Source: Devosia sp. YIM 151766
GTDB taxonomy: Bacteria; Pseudomonadota; Alphaproteobacteria; Rhizobiales; Devosiaceae
Reading direction: 5' to 3'
Length of the DNA stretch: 64,000 nt
NCBI RefSeq assembly: GCF_030285925.1
Contig: NZ_CP127251.1
Location: 992,001 to 1,056,000 of the forward strand
The notes below the pieces were generated by a model that was given only the letters and a program-made list of their open reading frames with translations, was not told where the DNA came from and ran no database searches. Both the position numbers and the translations under genes were made by a program. Numbering within the stretch: the stretch's first letter is position 1; each line of letters starts with the position of its first letter. Of this stretch, positions 46,883 to 55,085 are shown piece after piece.

Positions 46883-47392
46883 ATTTCGGCTAATGAGCAC
46901 ATTTTCATCCGGCCGTTCCGGCCAGATGATTTTGGTTCCATTCAGCGCATCGTTCGCGAGAATGATGCGCTGGATCGACACACATCCTACACCTATTGGG
47001 CAAATTGCCTAGTTTTCGGCCCACTTTTTCTTGTGCTCGAAAGCGTGGGACGGGTGCAAGGTTTTGCAATGGGCATGGGTCCAAACGCGGCGGGCGAAGC
47101 CCTGTTCTGGCAGATCGGCATTGCCGGGTCGCATCGGGGGCAGGGCCACGGAAAGAGTCTCGCCGCAGCCCTGATCCGAGGCATCCGCCAGCAGGGCGGC
47201 AGGCGCGTTCTCGTCACCATTGCCGAGGATAATCTCGTCTCCCGACGGTTGTTCGAGGGATGTGCCTTTGCCTGCAACACGCGCCTTGTGGCGGTTGGCC
47301 CCATCCCTTGTATGGCCGATGACATCCAGGCGGAAACGCTTTACGGGTTCGACCTTCCTCCGGAGGCCAAATGCTCGGAGTGGCGAGTATAA
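46883..47392 (+). CDS. GNAT acetyltransferase lacking a canonical start codon
   Basis: In the same frame as hutH, immediately after its TAA, comes sensible GNAT sequence. A first strand HIFIRPFRPDDFGSIQRIV is followed by TSYTYWANCL, then the acetyl-CoA loop GIAGSHRGQGHGKSLAAALI and VTIAEDNLVSRRLFEGCAF. No ATG, GTG or TTG lies between the hutH stop and the conserved N-terminal strand. ATT at 46883 with GAGG ~13 bases upstream is the best candidate, giving 169 residues. The first canonical start (GTG near 47035) would cut off the first strand. The HTSYTYW segment resembles EctA-like acetyltransferases. In this context the substrate could be a histidine-related amine. Confidence 0.6.
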   Translation: MSANEHIFIRPFRPDDFGSIQRIVRENDALDRHTSYTYWANCLVFGPLFLVLESVGRVQGFAMGMGPNAAGEALFWQIGIAGSHRGQGHGKSLAAALIRGIRQQGGRRVLVTIAEDNLVSRRLFEGCAFACNTRLVAVGPIPCMADDIQAETLYGFDLPPEAKCSEWRV

Positions 47393-47460
47393 ATTTCGTG
47401 TGCGCGAGCCGACGCAACGCAGTACAATATGTTTTGAGTTCAATTTGAAGTGAGCTTCCC

Positions 47461-48231
47461 GTGACCGAATTCGAAGAAGCGACAACAATGGCTGATCGGG
47501 CGGAGTCAAATAGTACCTCCCCGCTTTACGTGGAAATACAGCGTGACATAGAAGCCAAAATAATGACTGGCGAATGGGGGCCGGGCACACGCATTCCGTC
47601 CGAGCTCGAACTGCTCCAGACATATGGCTGCTCGCGCATGACGGTCAACAAGGCGTTGTCGAGCCTTGCTGCCGCCGGAATGATCACCCGCAAGCGCCGA
47701 GCGGGTTCTTATGTGGCGCCGCCGCGCCTTGACGAGCCCCTAATGCAGATTCAGGATATCCGCACGGAGGTCCTGGCGACCGATCGCGCCTATCGGTTCG
47801 AAATTACCGAGCGCAGCCTGCGCAAGGTGGTGGATGGCATCGATGCACGTCACGTGGGGGTGCCGGTGGGGACGCGTTTGCAGTTGTTCGAAGTCATGCA
47901 TTACGCCGACAATCTGCCTTTCACTATGGAAACGCGGCAGATCAATATCGATGCGGTTCCAGAAATGGAGCACATGGATTTCAAGAACGAATCGCCCGGT
48001 AGCTGGCTCCTGAACAATGTGCCGTTCAGCGAGGGGGAGCACTCTATCCGAGCAATCTCCGCTGATCCAATCCTAGCAAGGCGCCTGCAGGTGATCGAGA
48101 ACGCCGCATGTATTTCTATTGCCCGGCGCACCTGGCGGATGGATAAGCTCATCACCTTCGTGCGCCTTGTCTATCCTGGCGACCGTCACCGCTTTGTCGT
48201 GCGCTTCTCTCCGGGCTCTTCACTGAGCTAG
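47461..48231 (+). CDS. hutC: HutC, GntR-family repressor of histidine utilisation
   Basis: The 256-residue protein has a GntR winged helix (~20-85: PLYVEIQRDIEAKIMTGEW, RIPSELELLQTYGCSRMTVN) and a UTRA ligand domain (~100-250) with the HutC-like FEVMHYADNLPFTMETRQIN. HutC proteins bind TGTA-N2-TACA sites and release on urocanate. The GTG at 47461 is used; ATG at 47488 (after GAAGAAG) is an equally reasonable start. The four TGTATATACA-type boxes in this locus are its likely targets. Confidence 0.9.
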   Translation: MTEFEEATTMADRAESNSTSPLYVEIQRDIEAKIMTGEWGPGTRIPSELELLQTYGCSRMTVNKALSSLAAAGMITRKRRAGSYVAPPRLDEPLMQIQDIRTEVLATDRAYRFEITERSLRKVVDGIDARHVGVPVGTRLQLFEVMHYADNLPFTMETRQINIDAVPEMEHMDFKNESPGSWLLNNVPFSEGEHSIRAISADPILARRLQVIENAACISIARRTWRMDKLITFVRLVYPGDRHRFVVRFSPGSSLS

Positions 48232-48377
48232 GATTGGAACGCAGCAATGATGCTGTCCGCATTTGACCTTTGGACATCGATCAAATTAGCAACGTGCCTC
48301 TAAAAATTTGAGGCAAATGCCCCGTCAACCGCAAGGACTTTAAGGATTGAGTTTAAGCGAGCTGAATGGGGCGCTTT

Positions 48378-48732
48378 TGACCTGCCCCTGAACTTTCATC
48401 GAGTGGCGGTTAGAGTCTCGACCGTTTCTGTTACGCCGTAGGGCGCGGGTTGAGCAACCGATGAAGACGCGAAGCCCTTATCGAGCGAAGCGACGGAGAC
48501 GGTTTCGGTGAGGGTTCCGGCGAAGGCCGCCGGGGTCTGGTGGCCAAGCGAGGAGTGTGGCCTCGCGGTGTTGAATCCTGCCGCCATTCGGCGATGGCGC
48601 TGCGCGCATGGTCGATGCCGAAGAACAGGCTCTCGTTCAGCAGTTCATCGCGCATGCGGCCGTTGAAGGACTCGACATAGCCGTTCTGCATCGGCTTTCC
48701 GGGCGCGATGTAGTGCCATTCCACACGGCGAT
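48378..48732 (-). pseudogene. IS3-family transposase OrfB remnant
   Basis: The C-terminal end of an IS3 integrase core is visible on the minus strand: WHYIAPGKPMQNGYVESFNG and RMRDELLNESLFF, then after a frameshift FNTARPHSSLGHQTPAAF. The outer boundary near 48378 (TGACCTGCCCC) looks like an IS3-type terminus. The 5' part is missing where it meets the GST fragment. Confidence 0.75.
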
Positions 48733-49078
48733 CCTTCGACCATAATAGCCCAGCATGTCTCGCTCGAACCGGGTGCGCACGTCTGGATCGCGATTCATGA
48801 CGAAGGTGTAGCCGGTGACCGTGAACGGCCCCTCCATGGCAACCATCACGGCCTCGACGGCTCGTTCGTAAGTGTCGGTGCGCGCGATCGGCGGATCGGC
48901 GAACGTCTGCTCAAGGTATTGAAGGATGACAAGGCTCTCCTTGATCACCTTGCCGTCCGGCGTGACGAGGATGGGCAGCGCCGTGGTGTCGTGCGTCAGA
49001 TCCAGAAGCCATTGCGGACGCGGTTCGGTAATATCGATCTTGTGAAACTCGACGGCATCGGTTTGTTCTGTCCGCCGT
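48733..49078 (-). pseudogene. Glutathione S-transferase fragment
   Basis: The minus strand reads VEFHKIDITEPRPQWLLDL, then PILVTPDGKVIKESLVILQY and LEQTFADPP, the thioredoxin-like part of a GST with the glutathione-binding E-S pair. It continues to FERDMLGYYGR, where the frame runs into the IS3 remnant. The first ~25 residues and the whole C-terminal helical domain are absent. IS3 material flanks both sides. Confidence 0.75.
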
Positions 49079-49152
49079 CAGCACATATGTCCCAGAATTA
49101 GGGTTGAGAATTAAGGAGTGTTTTGGTCTCGTCGCATGACGAAGGAACCAAG

Positions 49153-49527
49153 ATGACGACCAAATCCTCGAACACGAAGAAGCCTGGCGAGCAGGTGGTG
49201 AAGGACATTCGCCGGGCGACCCGGCGGCACTTTTCAGCTGAAGACAAGATCAGGGTCGTGCTGGACGGCCTGCGCGGCGAAGACAGTATTGCCGAGCTTT
49301 GCCGCAAAGAAGGGATCGCTCAGAGCCCGTATTACACCTGGTCGAAGGAGTTCATGGAGGCGGGCAAGCGGCGCCTGGCTGGTGATACGGCGCGCGCTGC
49401 CACCAGTGATGAGGTCAAGGATCTGCGCCGCGAGGCCAGCGCGCTGAAGGAATGCGTTGCCGATCTGACGCTAGAAAACCGTCTGCTCAAAAAAAGCATG
49501 ATCGCGGATGGGGACGAGCCAGAATGA
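49153..49527 (+). CDS. IS3-family OrfA (HTH protein)
   Basis: This 124-residue protein has an N-terminal helix-turn-helix of the HTH_Tnp_1 class (FSAEDKIRVVLDGLRGEDS, LCRKEGIAQSPYYTWSKEF) and a C-terminal leucine-rich coiled coil (VADLTLENRLLKKSM). ATG at 49153 follows GAAGG. It overlaps OrfB by 4 bp (ATGA), so expression could be by coupling. Confidence 0.85.
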   Translation: MTTKSSNTKKPGEQVVKDIRRATRRHFSAEDKIRVVLDGLRGEDSIAELCRKEGIAQSPYYTWSKEFMEAGKRRLAGDTARAATSDEVKDLRREASALKECVADLTLENRLLKKSMIADGDEPE

Positions 49528-50503
49528 GGTATCCCGCATCCGAAAAGCTCGAGATCATCAGACTGGTCGAGCAGTCGCACCTGCCGGCGAAACGCAGCCT
49601 GGACCGACTGGGGATCCCACGACGGACCTTCTATCGCTGGTATGATCGCTATCTCGGTGGCGGTCCTGAGGCGCTGGAAGATCGGCCATCGGCGCCCAGC
49701 CGGGTGTGGAACCGAATCCCGCCTGCCATCCATGACCAGATCATCGAGATGGCGCTGGAGCAGTCCGAACTCTCGCCTCGGGAACTGGCCGTACGCTTCA
49801 CCGACCAGAAGCGCTACTTCGTCTCCGAAGCCAGCGTTTACAGGCTTCTCAAGGCCCACGACCTGATCACCAGCCCGGCTTATGTGGTGATCAAGGCGGC
49901 AAACGAGTTCCACACCAAGACGGTGCGGCCCAACCAGATGTGGCAAACCGACTTCACCTACTTCAAGATCATCGGCTGGGGCTGGATGTATCTGTCCACC
50001 GTGCTCGACGACTTCTCGCGCTACATCATCGCCTGGAAGCTGTGCAGCACCATGCGGGCCGAGGACGTGACCGACACGCTGGACAGGGCGCTCGCTGCCT
50101 CAGGGTGCGATCAGGCCCATGTGCATCACAAGCCCCGCCTGCTCAGCGACAATGGCCCGTGCTACATCGCCAGCGAACTTGCAGACTATATCCAGACCAA
50201 TCGCATGAGCCATGTTCGGGGTGCGCCGATGCATCCCAGACGCAGGGCAAGATCGAGCGCTGGCACCAGACTATGAAGAACCGCATCCTGTTGGAGAACT
50301 ACTTCCTGCCCGGCGATCTCGAAGCCCAGATCAGCGCCTTCGTCGAGCACTACAACCACCGGCGCTACCATGAGAGCCCGGACAACGTGACACCGGCAGA
50401 CGCCTACTTCGGCAGGGCCGCAGCTATCATCAAACAACGCGAAAGGATCAAACGCCAGACCATCCAGCATCGGCGCTTGCAGCACCGCAAGCTCGCCGCA
50501 TAA
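49524..50503 (+). pseudogene. IS3-family OrfB transposase, one frameshift
   Basis: The integrase core has MWQTDFTYFKIIGWGWMYLS (first Asp) and LLSDNGPCYIA (second Asp). Near 50235 the frame is lost after RGAPMHP; restoring one C continues as QTQGKIERWHQTMKNR, which carries the catalytic Glu, to the end at 50503. Apart from this single-base lesion, the ~326-residue protein is complete, so the loss looks recent. Confidence 0.85.
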
Positions 50504-50559
50504 CCTCAACCCAACGACGAGGCCGATACTCCGCTAATCCGACACCAAAACTGAGCCAA

Positions 50560-50905
50560 ATGATCTGACCACGGACAGCAACTCGCTGTCAGCAACCCAG
50601 CGTAGACACCCCTCGATGCGAAACATGGCAAGTTCGGTCTAGGGTGATGTTGGATTTCCAGGGCGCGTCTGCGTCCTGCTCCAGAGCGTTTTTGCATTCG
50701 TAGTAGCACCCACTTTGACGATTGCCTCGCGCATGTCGACACCCGGCGAATTCATCACCGAAGACACAGCCACATCGTCCAAGAATACGAACGGCGGTAC
50801 TGGCCGCCCCGCCATGGCCGACCACACATCTCACCGAAAACGCATACTTTCTATAATACACATGTTATAGTACATCGTCAAAAAACCAGCACAACGGAGG
50901 AACGC
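50560..50905. other. Intergenic stretch upstream of the sugar ABC operon
   Basis: No supported gene is seen. The last ~60 bp hold the likely promoter/operator of the operon (dyad at 50851-50870) and a good ribosome site, GGAGG, before the GTG at 50906. Confidence 0.5.
50851..50870. promoter_or_regulatory. AT-rich dyad upstream of the ugpC-like gene
   Basis: CTATAA (50851-50856) and TTATAG (50865-50870) form an inverted repeat around an 8-base spacer, 36 bp before the GTG start. It may be an operator over a TATAAT-like -10 box. The regulator is unknown; the LysR protein at the end of the cluster or a GntR protein are candidates. Confidence 0.4.
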
Positions 50906-51952
50906 GTGGCACCGGTAAACCTAACAAATGTCCGGAAAGCGTTTGGCCAAAGCGAGGTCATCAGGGGTGTTGATATCCAGATCGATGAGGGTGAGTTCGT
51001 TACCTTGGTCGGCCCATCGGGCTGCGGCAAATCCACCTTGCTGCGCATGATCGCTGGCCTCGAGGCCATCACAAGTGGCGAACTGCGGATTGGCGATCGC
51101 GTGGTCAACAACTTGCTGCCCAAAGAACGCGATATCGCCATGGTGTTCCAGAGCTATGCGCTCTATCCGCATCTAACTGTTGCTGAGAACATGGCGTTCT
51201 CGCTGATGCTACGCAAAGCTTCTCGCGAAGAAATCGACCAGAAAGTGGCAGCAGCAGCAGAGATATTGGCGCTGACGCCGCTTCTGCAGCGCTATCCAAA
51301 GCAGCTTTCTGGCGGTCAGCGCCAACGCGTGGCGATGGGGCGTGCGATTGTCCGTAACCCGCAGGTGTTTTTGTTCGATGAGCCGCTGTCCAACCTGGAC
51401 GCCAAATTGCGCGTGCATATGCGCGCCGAAATCAAGGATCTGCATCAGCGCCTGAAAACCACGACGATCTACGTGACCCATGATCAGATCGAAGCAATGA
51501 CCATGGCTGACAAAATTGTCGTTTTGAACGACGGCAGGGTCGAGCAGGTCGGCACGCCGCTCGAACTTTTCGATTACCCAGCAAATGTCTTTGTCGCCAG
51601 CTTCATCGGATCACCGGCGATGAACCTCATCACAGGCACCGTAGAGAATGGTGACTTCGTCGATCACACCGGATCGTCCTGGGCACTTGGGCGTCCGGAG
51701 CTGAACGGTCGCGCCGTGGTCTATGGCGTTCGTCCAGAGCATCTGCAGCTTGTCGACGCTGGCGCCGAGGCGGTGGTCAGCGTGGTCAAGCCGACCGGCT
51801 CCGAAACCCACATGCTGTTGAATTTAGGTGAGCGGACGCTCGCCTTTGTCTTGCGAGACCGCACGACGCTCAGGGTTGGCGATCGTGTCCATCTTCGCGC
51901 CGATGCCAGCCAAACGCATCTTTTCGATGCCGAGAGCGGCCTGCGTCTCTGA
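50906..51952 (+). CDS. Sugar-type ABC transporter ATPase (UgpC/MsmK/MalK family)
   Basis: The protein has 348 residues. Walker A is GPSGCGKST near 36-44, the signature LSGGQRQR, the Walker [13 protein letters not shown] and a C-terminal TOBE/OB domain (~240-348) with VYGVRPEHL. These ATPases energise uptake of oligosaccharides, glycerol phosphate and similar compounds and can be shared between transporters. The start is GTG after GGAGG. It is the first gene of the operon. Confidence 0.9.
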   Translation: MAPVNLTNVRKAFGQSEVIRGVDIQIDEGEFVTLVGPSGCGKSTLLRMIAGLEAITSGELRIGDRVVNNLLPKERDIAMVFQSYALYPHLTVAENMAFSLMLRKASREEIDQKVAAAAEILALTPLLQRYPKQLSGGQRQRVAMGRAIVRNPQVFLFDEPLSNLDAKLRVHMRAEIKDLHQRLKTTTIYVTHDQIEAMTMADKIVVLNDGRVEQVGTPLELFDYPANVFVASFIGSPAMNLITGTVENGDFVDHTGSSWALGRPELNGRAVVYGVRPEHLQLVDAGAEAVVSVVKPTGSETHMLLNLGERTLAFVLRDRTTLRVGDRVHLRADASQTHLFDAESGLRL

Positions 51953-51999
51953 TCTTTGCGGCCCTGCCGTGAACCAATTGAGCTAAACTGGAGGAACTC

Positions 52000-53268
52000 A
52001 TGTCTTTGTCTAAATTTGCCCTGACTGTTGCAGCGAGCTGCCTGGTCGTGACACCTGCCTGGGCCGACGCCGTCGTGCGCATGCTGCACATCGAAACAAA
52101 TCCGGTTGTGCTGGAAATCTGGCAGCAGGCCGCCGATGATTTCGAGAGCGCCAATCCTGGCGTCACCGTCGAATATGAGGGCATGGAAACCCAGGCCTTC
52201 AAGTCGCGCCTGACCACGCTGCTGCAGTCGAATTCCAAGCCCGACATCATCTATAGCTGGGGTGGCGGTTTGGTCGACGCGCGCGTCAAGGCCGGCGTGC
52301 TTGACGATGTCACGGAGCGCGTGGATCCCGGCGTTATCGAGACGCTCGTGCCTGCCGGTGTCTCGGCCTATACCCGCGAAGGTCGCCTCTATGGCCTCCC
52401 TTATCTCACCAGCGAAATGGGCCTGCTCGTAAACAAGGCGCTGCTGGATGAGGCTGGCGTTGCCATCGAAGACCTCGACACCTGGTCGGGCTTTCTTGAG
52501 GCCGTGGCCAAGTTGAAGGCTGCCAATATTACGCCGATCGCCGTTGGTGGTCAGGACAAGTGGCAGCTTGGAGCCATGTATAGCACGCTCGCCCTCAAGG
52601 TTGGCGGCGAGGCAGCCCTATCAGCCGCTTGGGCAGGTGAAGAAGGTGGTTTCGACGCGCCGACCTTCGTTCGTGCCGGTGAACTCCTCCGTGAGTTGGC
52701 CGACGCCCAGCCCTTCCAGCCTGGCTATCTCGCAGCCAAGGCACAGACCTCGGGCAGCCAGTTCTCGGACGGCAAGGCGGCCATGCTCATGTACGGCACA
52801 TGGTTCTTCCGCCTCAATCCGACACTGGCCGCAGACAAGATCGGCCTTCCCACCGAACAGATGGAATTCATCGGCTTTCCGGGTGTTGATGGCGGCGTGA
52901 ATAGCGACAAGGAATCCATCGGTCAACTGAACGGCTGGCTCTTCACGCAAGGCGCCTCGGACGAGTCCGTTCGCTTCCTGGAGCATTTCCTGGGGGAAAA
53001 GTACCAGTCCCAGTTGGCAACAGGTGGCTTCATCATCCCGGCAGTGCGTGCAGCGCAGGACGAGGTGTCGAACCCGATCATGAAGCGGGTGGCGGGCGAG
53101 TTGTCCGAACTCGACTTCCTGCAGCTCAACTACGATACCCAGCTCGGCCCCAATGCCGGCGCCACGGCCAACGATATCGCCGTCGCCATTGTTGCCGGCC
53201 AGCTCAGTCCGGCAGACGCTGCCCGGCAGCTGGAAAACGCCCGTCAAGTAGATGAGCAACTCAACTAG
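52000..53268 (+). CDS. Family 1 ABC transporter substrate-binding protein
   Basis: The 422-residue protein has a Sec signal (ALTVAASCLVVTPAWADA, cleavage near residue 23). The mature part is the SBP_bac_1 fold (IWQQAADDFESANPGVTVEY, LPYLTSEMGLLVNKALLDEA, KAAMLMYGTWF) that binds sugars or glycerophosphodiesters in the periplasm. A hairpin follows the stop before the permease genes. The specific ligand is unknown. Confidence 0.9.
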   Translation: MSLSKFALTVAASCLVVTPAWADAVVRMLHIETNPVVLEIWQQAADDFESANPGVTVEYEGMETQAFKSRLTTLLQSNSKPDIIYSWGGGLVDARVKAGVLDDVTERVDPGVIETLVPAGVSAYTREGRLYGLPYLTSEMGLLVNKALLDEAGVAIEDLDTWSGFLEAVAKLKAANITPIAVGGQDKWQLGAMYSTLALKVGGEAALSAAWAGEEGGFDAPTFVRAGELLRELADAQPFQPGYLAAKAQTSGSQFSDGKAAMLMYGTWFFRLNPTLAADKIGLPTEQMEFIGFPGVDGGVNSDKESIGQLNGWLFTQGASDESVRFLEHFLGEKYQSQLATGGFIIPAVRAAQDEVSNPIMKRVAGELSELDFLQLNYDTQLGPNAGATANDIAVAIVAGQLSPADAARQLENARQVDEQLN

Positions 53269-53283
53269 ATTTCTTGTCTCCAA

Positions 53284-53304
53284 GGGCGTGGCTTTGCCAC
53301 GCCC
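53284..53304 (+). terminator. Intercistronic hairpin after the binding-protein gene
   Basis: GGGCGTGGC and GCCACGCCC form a 9-bp perfect stem with a TTT loop between the binding-protein stop and the first permease. There is no T-tract, so it probably stabilises the upstream mRNA. Confidence 0.6.
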
Positions 53305-53323
53305 ACAGTAGCGCAGGTACCTC

Positions 53324-54214
53324 ATGTCCGCTTCGCCCCAGGCTGACCCAATGAAGAAGAGTGCGCTCTTCAATGCAGTTCTTTTTCTGGCCCCAGCCGT
53401 CATCGTCTTCACGCTTTTTGTCGTCATGCCCATGGGCGAAGCTGGCTGGTACAGCTTCTTCAACTGGAGCGGCTATGGCAGGCCGGAGAGTTTCGTGGGG
53501 TTTGGCAATTTCGTCGAAGCCTTCGGTACTCCGGCTTTCAAGATTGCCGTCATCAACGTCTGCTGGTTGATCGCCGCTGCGGTCTTCATCCAGATCCCGC
53601 TTGGCCTGGGCATGGCGCTGCTGCTGGCCAACAAGCTGGGCGGCGCGGTCTTTTTCCGCCTGGTGTTCTTCCTGCCGTATGTGCTGGCACAGGTTGCCGC
53701 CGGTCTGATTTTCAGCTTCGTCTATGATGGCGATTACGGTCTGCTTCGCCCCATCTTTGAACTGTTTGGAATGGCTGCGCCCTATCCGCTGGCCGAGCCT
53801 GACAAGGCGCTGTTTGCGATCCTGTTTGTGACCGTCTGGAAGTATTTCGGCTTTCACATGATGCTCATGATCGCTGGGCTTCAGTCCATCGACAAATCGC
53901 TCATCGAGGCTGCAACGATCGACGGCGCTAGCCGCTGGCAAGTCACCCGTTTCATCGTCGTGCCGCTTCTATCGCCGGTATTGAAGCTGTGCATCTTCTT
54001 CGCCGTGCTTGGAGCGCTGCAATATTTCGACCTGATCATGCCGCTCACAGGGGGCGGGCCGCTCGACGCTACCCAGACGCTCGTCACTTACCTTTACACG
54101 CATGGCATTACCCGCATGCGCATTGGTTACGGCAGCGCTATCGGCGTGGTCCTGTTCCTGGCCTGTGTTGTCTTCGCATTCACCTACAAGAAGTGGATCC
54201 TGCGCGATGAGTAA
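53324..54214 (+). CDS. Sugar ABC transporter permease (MalF/UgpA type)
   Basis: This 296-residue inner-membrane protein has six spans and the EAA loop near 205 (IEAATIDGASRWQVTRFIVV). The first span near 20-40 is followed by a periplasmic loop with WSGYGRPESFVGFGNF, typical of the family. Its 3' end overlaps the next permease by 8 bp. An ATG at 53351 could also serve as start. Confidence 0.9.
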   Translation: MSASPQADPMKKSALFNAVLFLAPAVIVFTLFVVMPMGEAGWYSFFNWSGYGRPESFVGFGNFVEAFGTPAFKIAVINVCWLIAAAVFIQIPLGLGMALLLANKLGGAVFFRLVFFLPYVLAQVAAGLIFSFVYDGDYGLLRPIFELFGMAAPYPLAEPDKALFAILFVTVWKYFGFHMMLMIAGLQSIDKSLIEAATIDGASRWQVTRFIVVPLLSPVLKLCIFFAVLGALQYFDLIMPLTGGGPLDATQTLVTYLYTHGITRMRIGYGSAIGVVLFLACVVFAFTYKKWILRDE

Positions 54215-55055
54215 TTCGACCATCGGCGAGAAGCGGGTCGACCCCTTCGCCTTCTTCAAATACCTCATCCTGACAGCCGTTGCGCTCATCGTGCTCACGC
54301 CGCTTTGTGCGGCCGCACTGGGAGGGTTCAAGTCCCTCTCGGAGCTGCAATCGAATGCCTTCGGTCTTCCGCAGACCTGGGATACCTCGGCCTATAGGGG
54401 CATTTTGTCCGATACGCGGTTTTGGCGCTATCTCGGCAACTCGGCCATCATCACTTTCTTTGCCGTCGGCGCGACGATCATCCTGTCGGCCCTGGCAGGG
54501 TTTGTGTTCGCGTTCATCAACTTCCGTGGCCGGGATATGGTGCTCAATTATTTCACTTTGGGCCTCATGTTCCCGGCAGCCAGCGCGGCCTTGCCCATCT
54601 TCATCAAGGTTCGCGACATGGGCCTGCTCGACACCCATCTGGGGGTGATCATGCCCAAGGCCGCATTCGGCCTGGCCATGAGCATCATTCTGTTCCGCCG
54701 TTTCTTCAAGGAAATCCCTGATGAACTGCGCGAAGCGGCACTGGTGGATGGAGCGAGCTACTTTTTCTTCTTCCGCAAGATCATCCTGCCGTTATCGGCC
54801 CCGATCATCGCCACCGTAGCGACGATCCAGTTCGTGCAGTCCTGGAACAACTACATCCTGCCGCTGGTACTGCTGAACTCCGAAGCGAAGTACCCGTGGC
54901 CACTCGGGATCATGCAGTTTCAGGGGGAATATTTGCAGGAGTGGAACGTCATTCTGGCTTTCATCACGCTGACAATGCTCCCCACCGTGCTGTTCTTCCT
55001 GGCCTGCCAGAAACACATCGTTGCCGGCCTCACCGCCGGGTCGGTCAAAGGCTGA
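54207..55055 (+). CDS. Sugar ABC transporter permease (MalG/UgpE type)
   Basis: This 282-residue inner-membrane protein has the EAA loop near 180 (REAALVDGASYFFFFRKIIL) and the C-terminal spans of MalG-type proteins. ATG at 54207 overlaps the upstream gene (ATGAGTAA); a longer in-frame reading from 54102 lies inside it and is rejected. It completes the importer. Confidence 0.9.
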   Translation: MSNSTIGEKRVDPFAFFKYLILTAVALIVLTPLCAAALGGFKSLSELQSNAFGLPQTWDTSAYRGILSDTRFWRYLGNSAIITFFAVGATIILSALAGFVFAFINFRGRDMVLNYFTLGLMFPAASAALPIFIKVRDMGLLDTHLGVIMPKAAFGLAMSIILFRRFFKEIPDELREAALVDGASYFFFFRKIILPLSAPIIATVATIQFVQSWNNYILPLVLLNSEAKYPWPLGIMQFQGEYLQEWNVILAFITLTMLPTVLFFLACQKHIVAGLTAGSVKG

Positions 55056-55085
55056 TCGGCCACCTCCCTATCGGAATACAATCGC

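Larger units (their letters stand above)
49120..50550 (+). mobile_element. IS3-family element (damaged OrfB)
   Basis: OrfA and OrfB lie on the plus strand. Imperfect ends TTTTGGTCTC (left, 49121) and GACACCAAAA (right, 50541-50550) are opposite in orientation; the exact boundaries are uncertain and the left end may lie further out. Confidence 0.6.

Noticed and set aside
46728..47012. 94-codon plus frame over the hutH/GNAT junction
   Set aside because: It overlaps the hutH 3' end and the GNAT N-terminal strand in another frame and lacks any family resemblance.
50639..50827. Short minus-strand frames upstream of the sugar ABC operon
   Set aside because: No ribosome site, no homology I can recognise, and multiple alternative frames of the same kind in the stretch.
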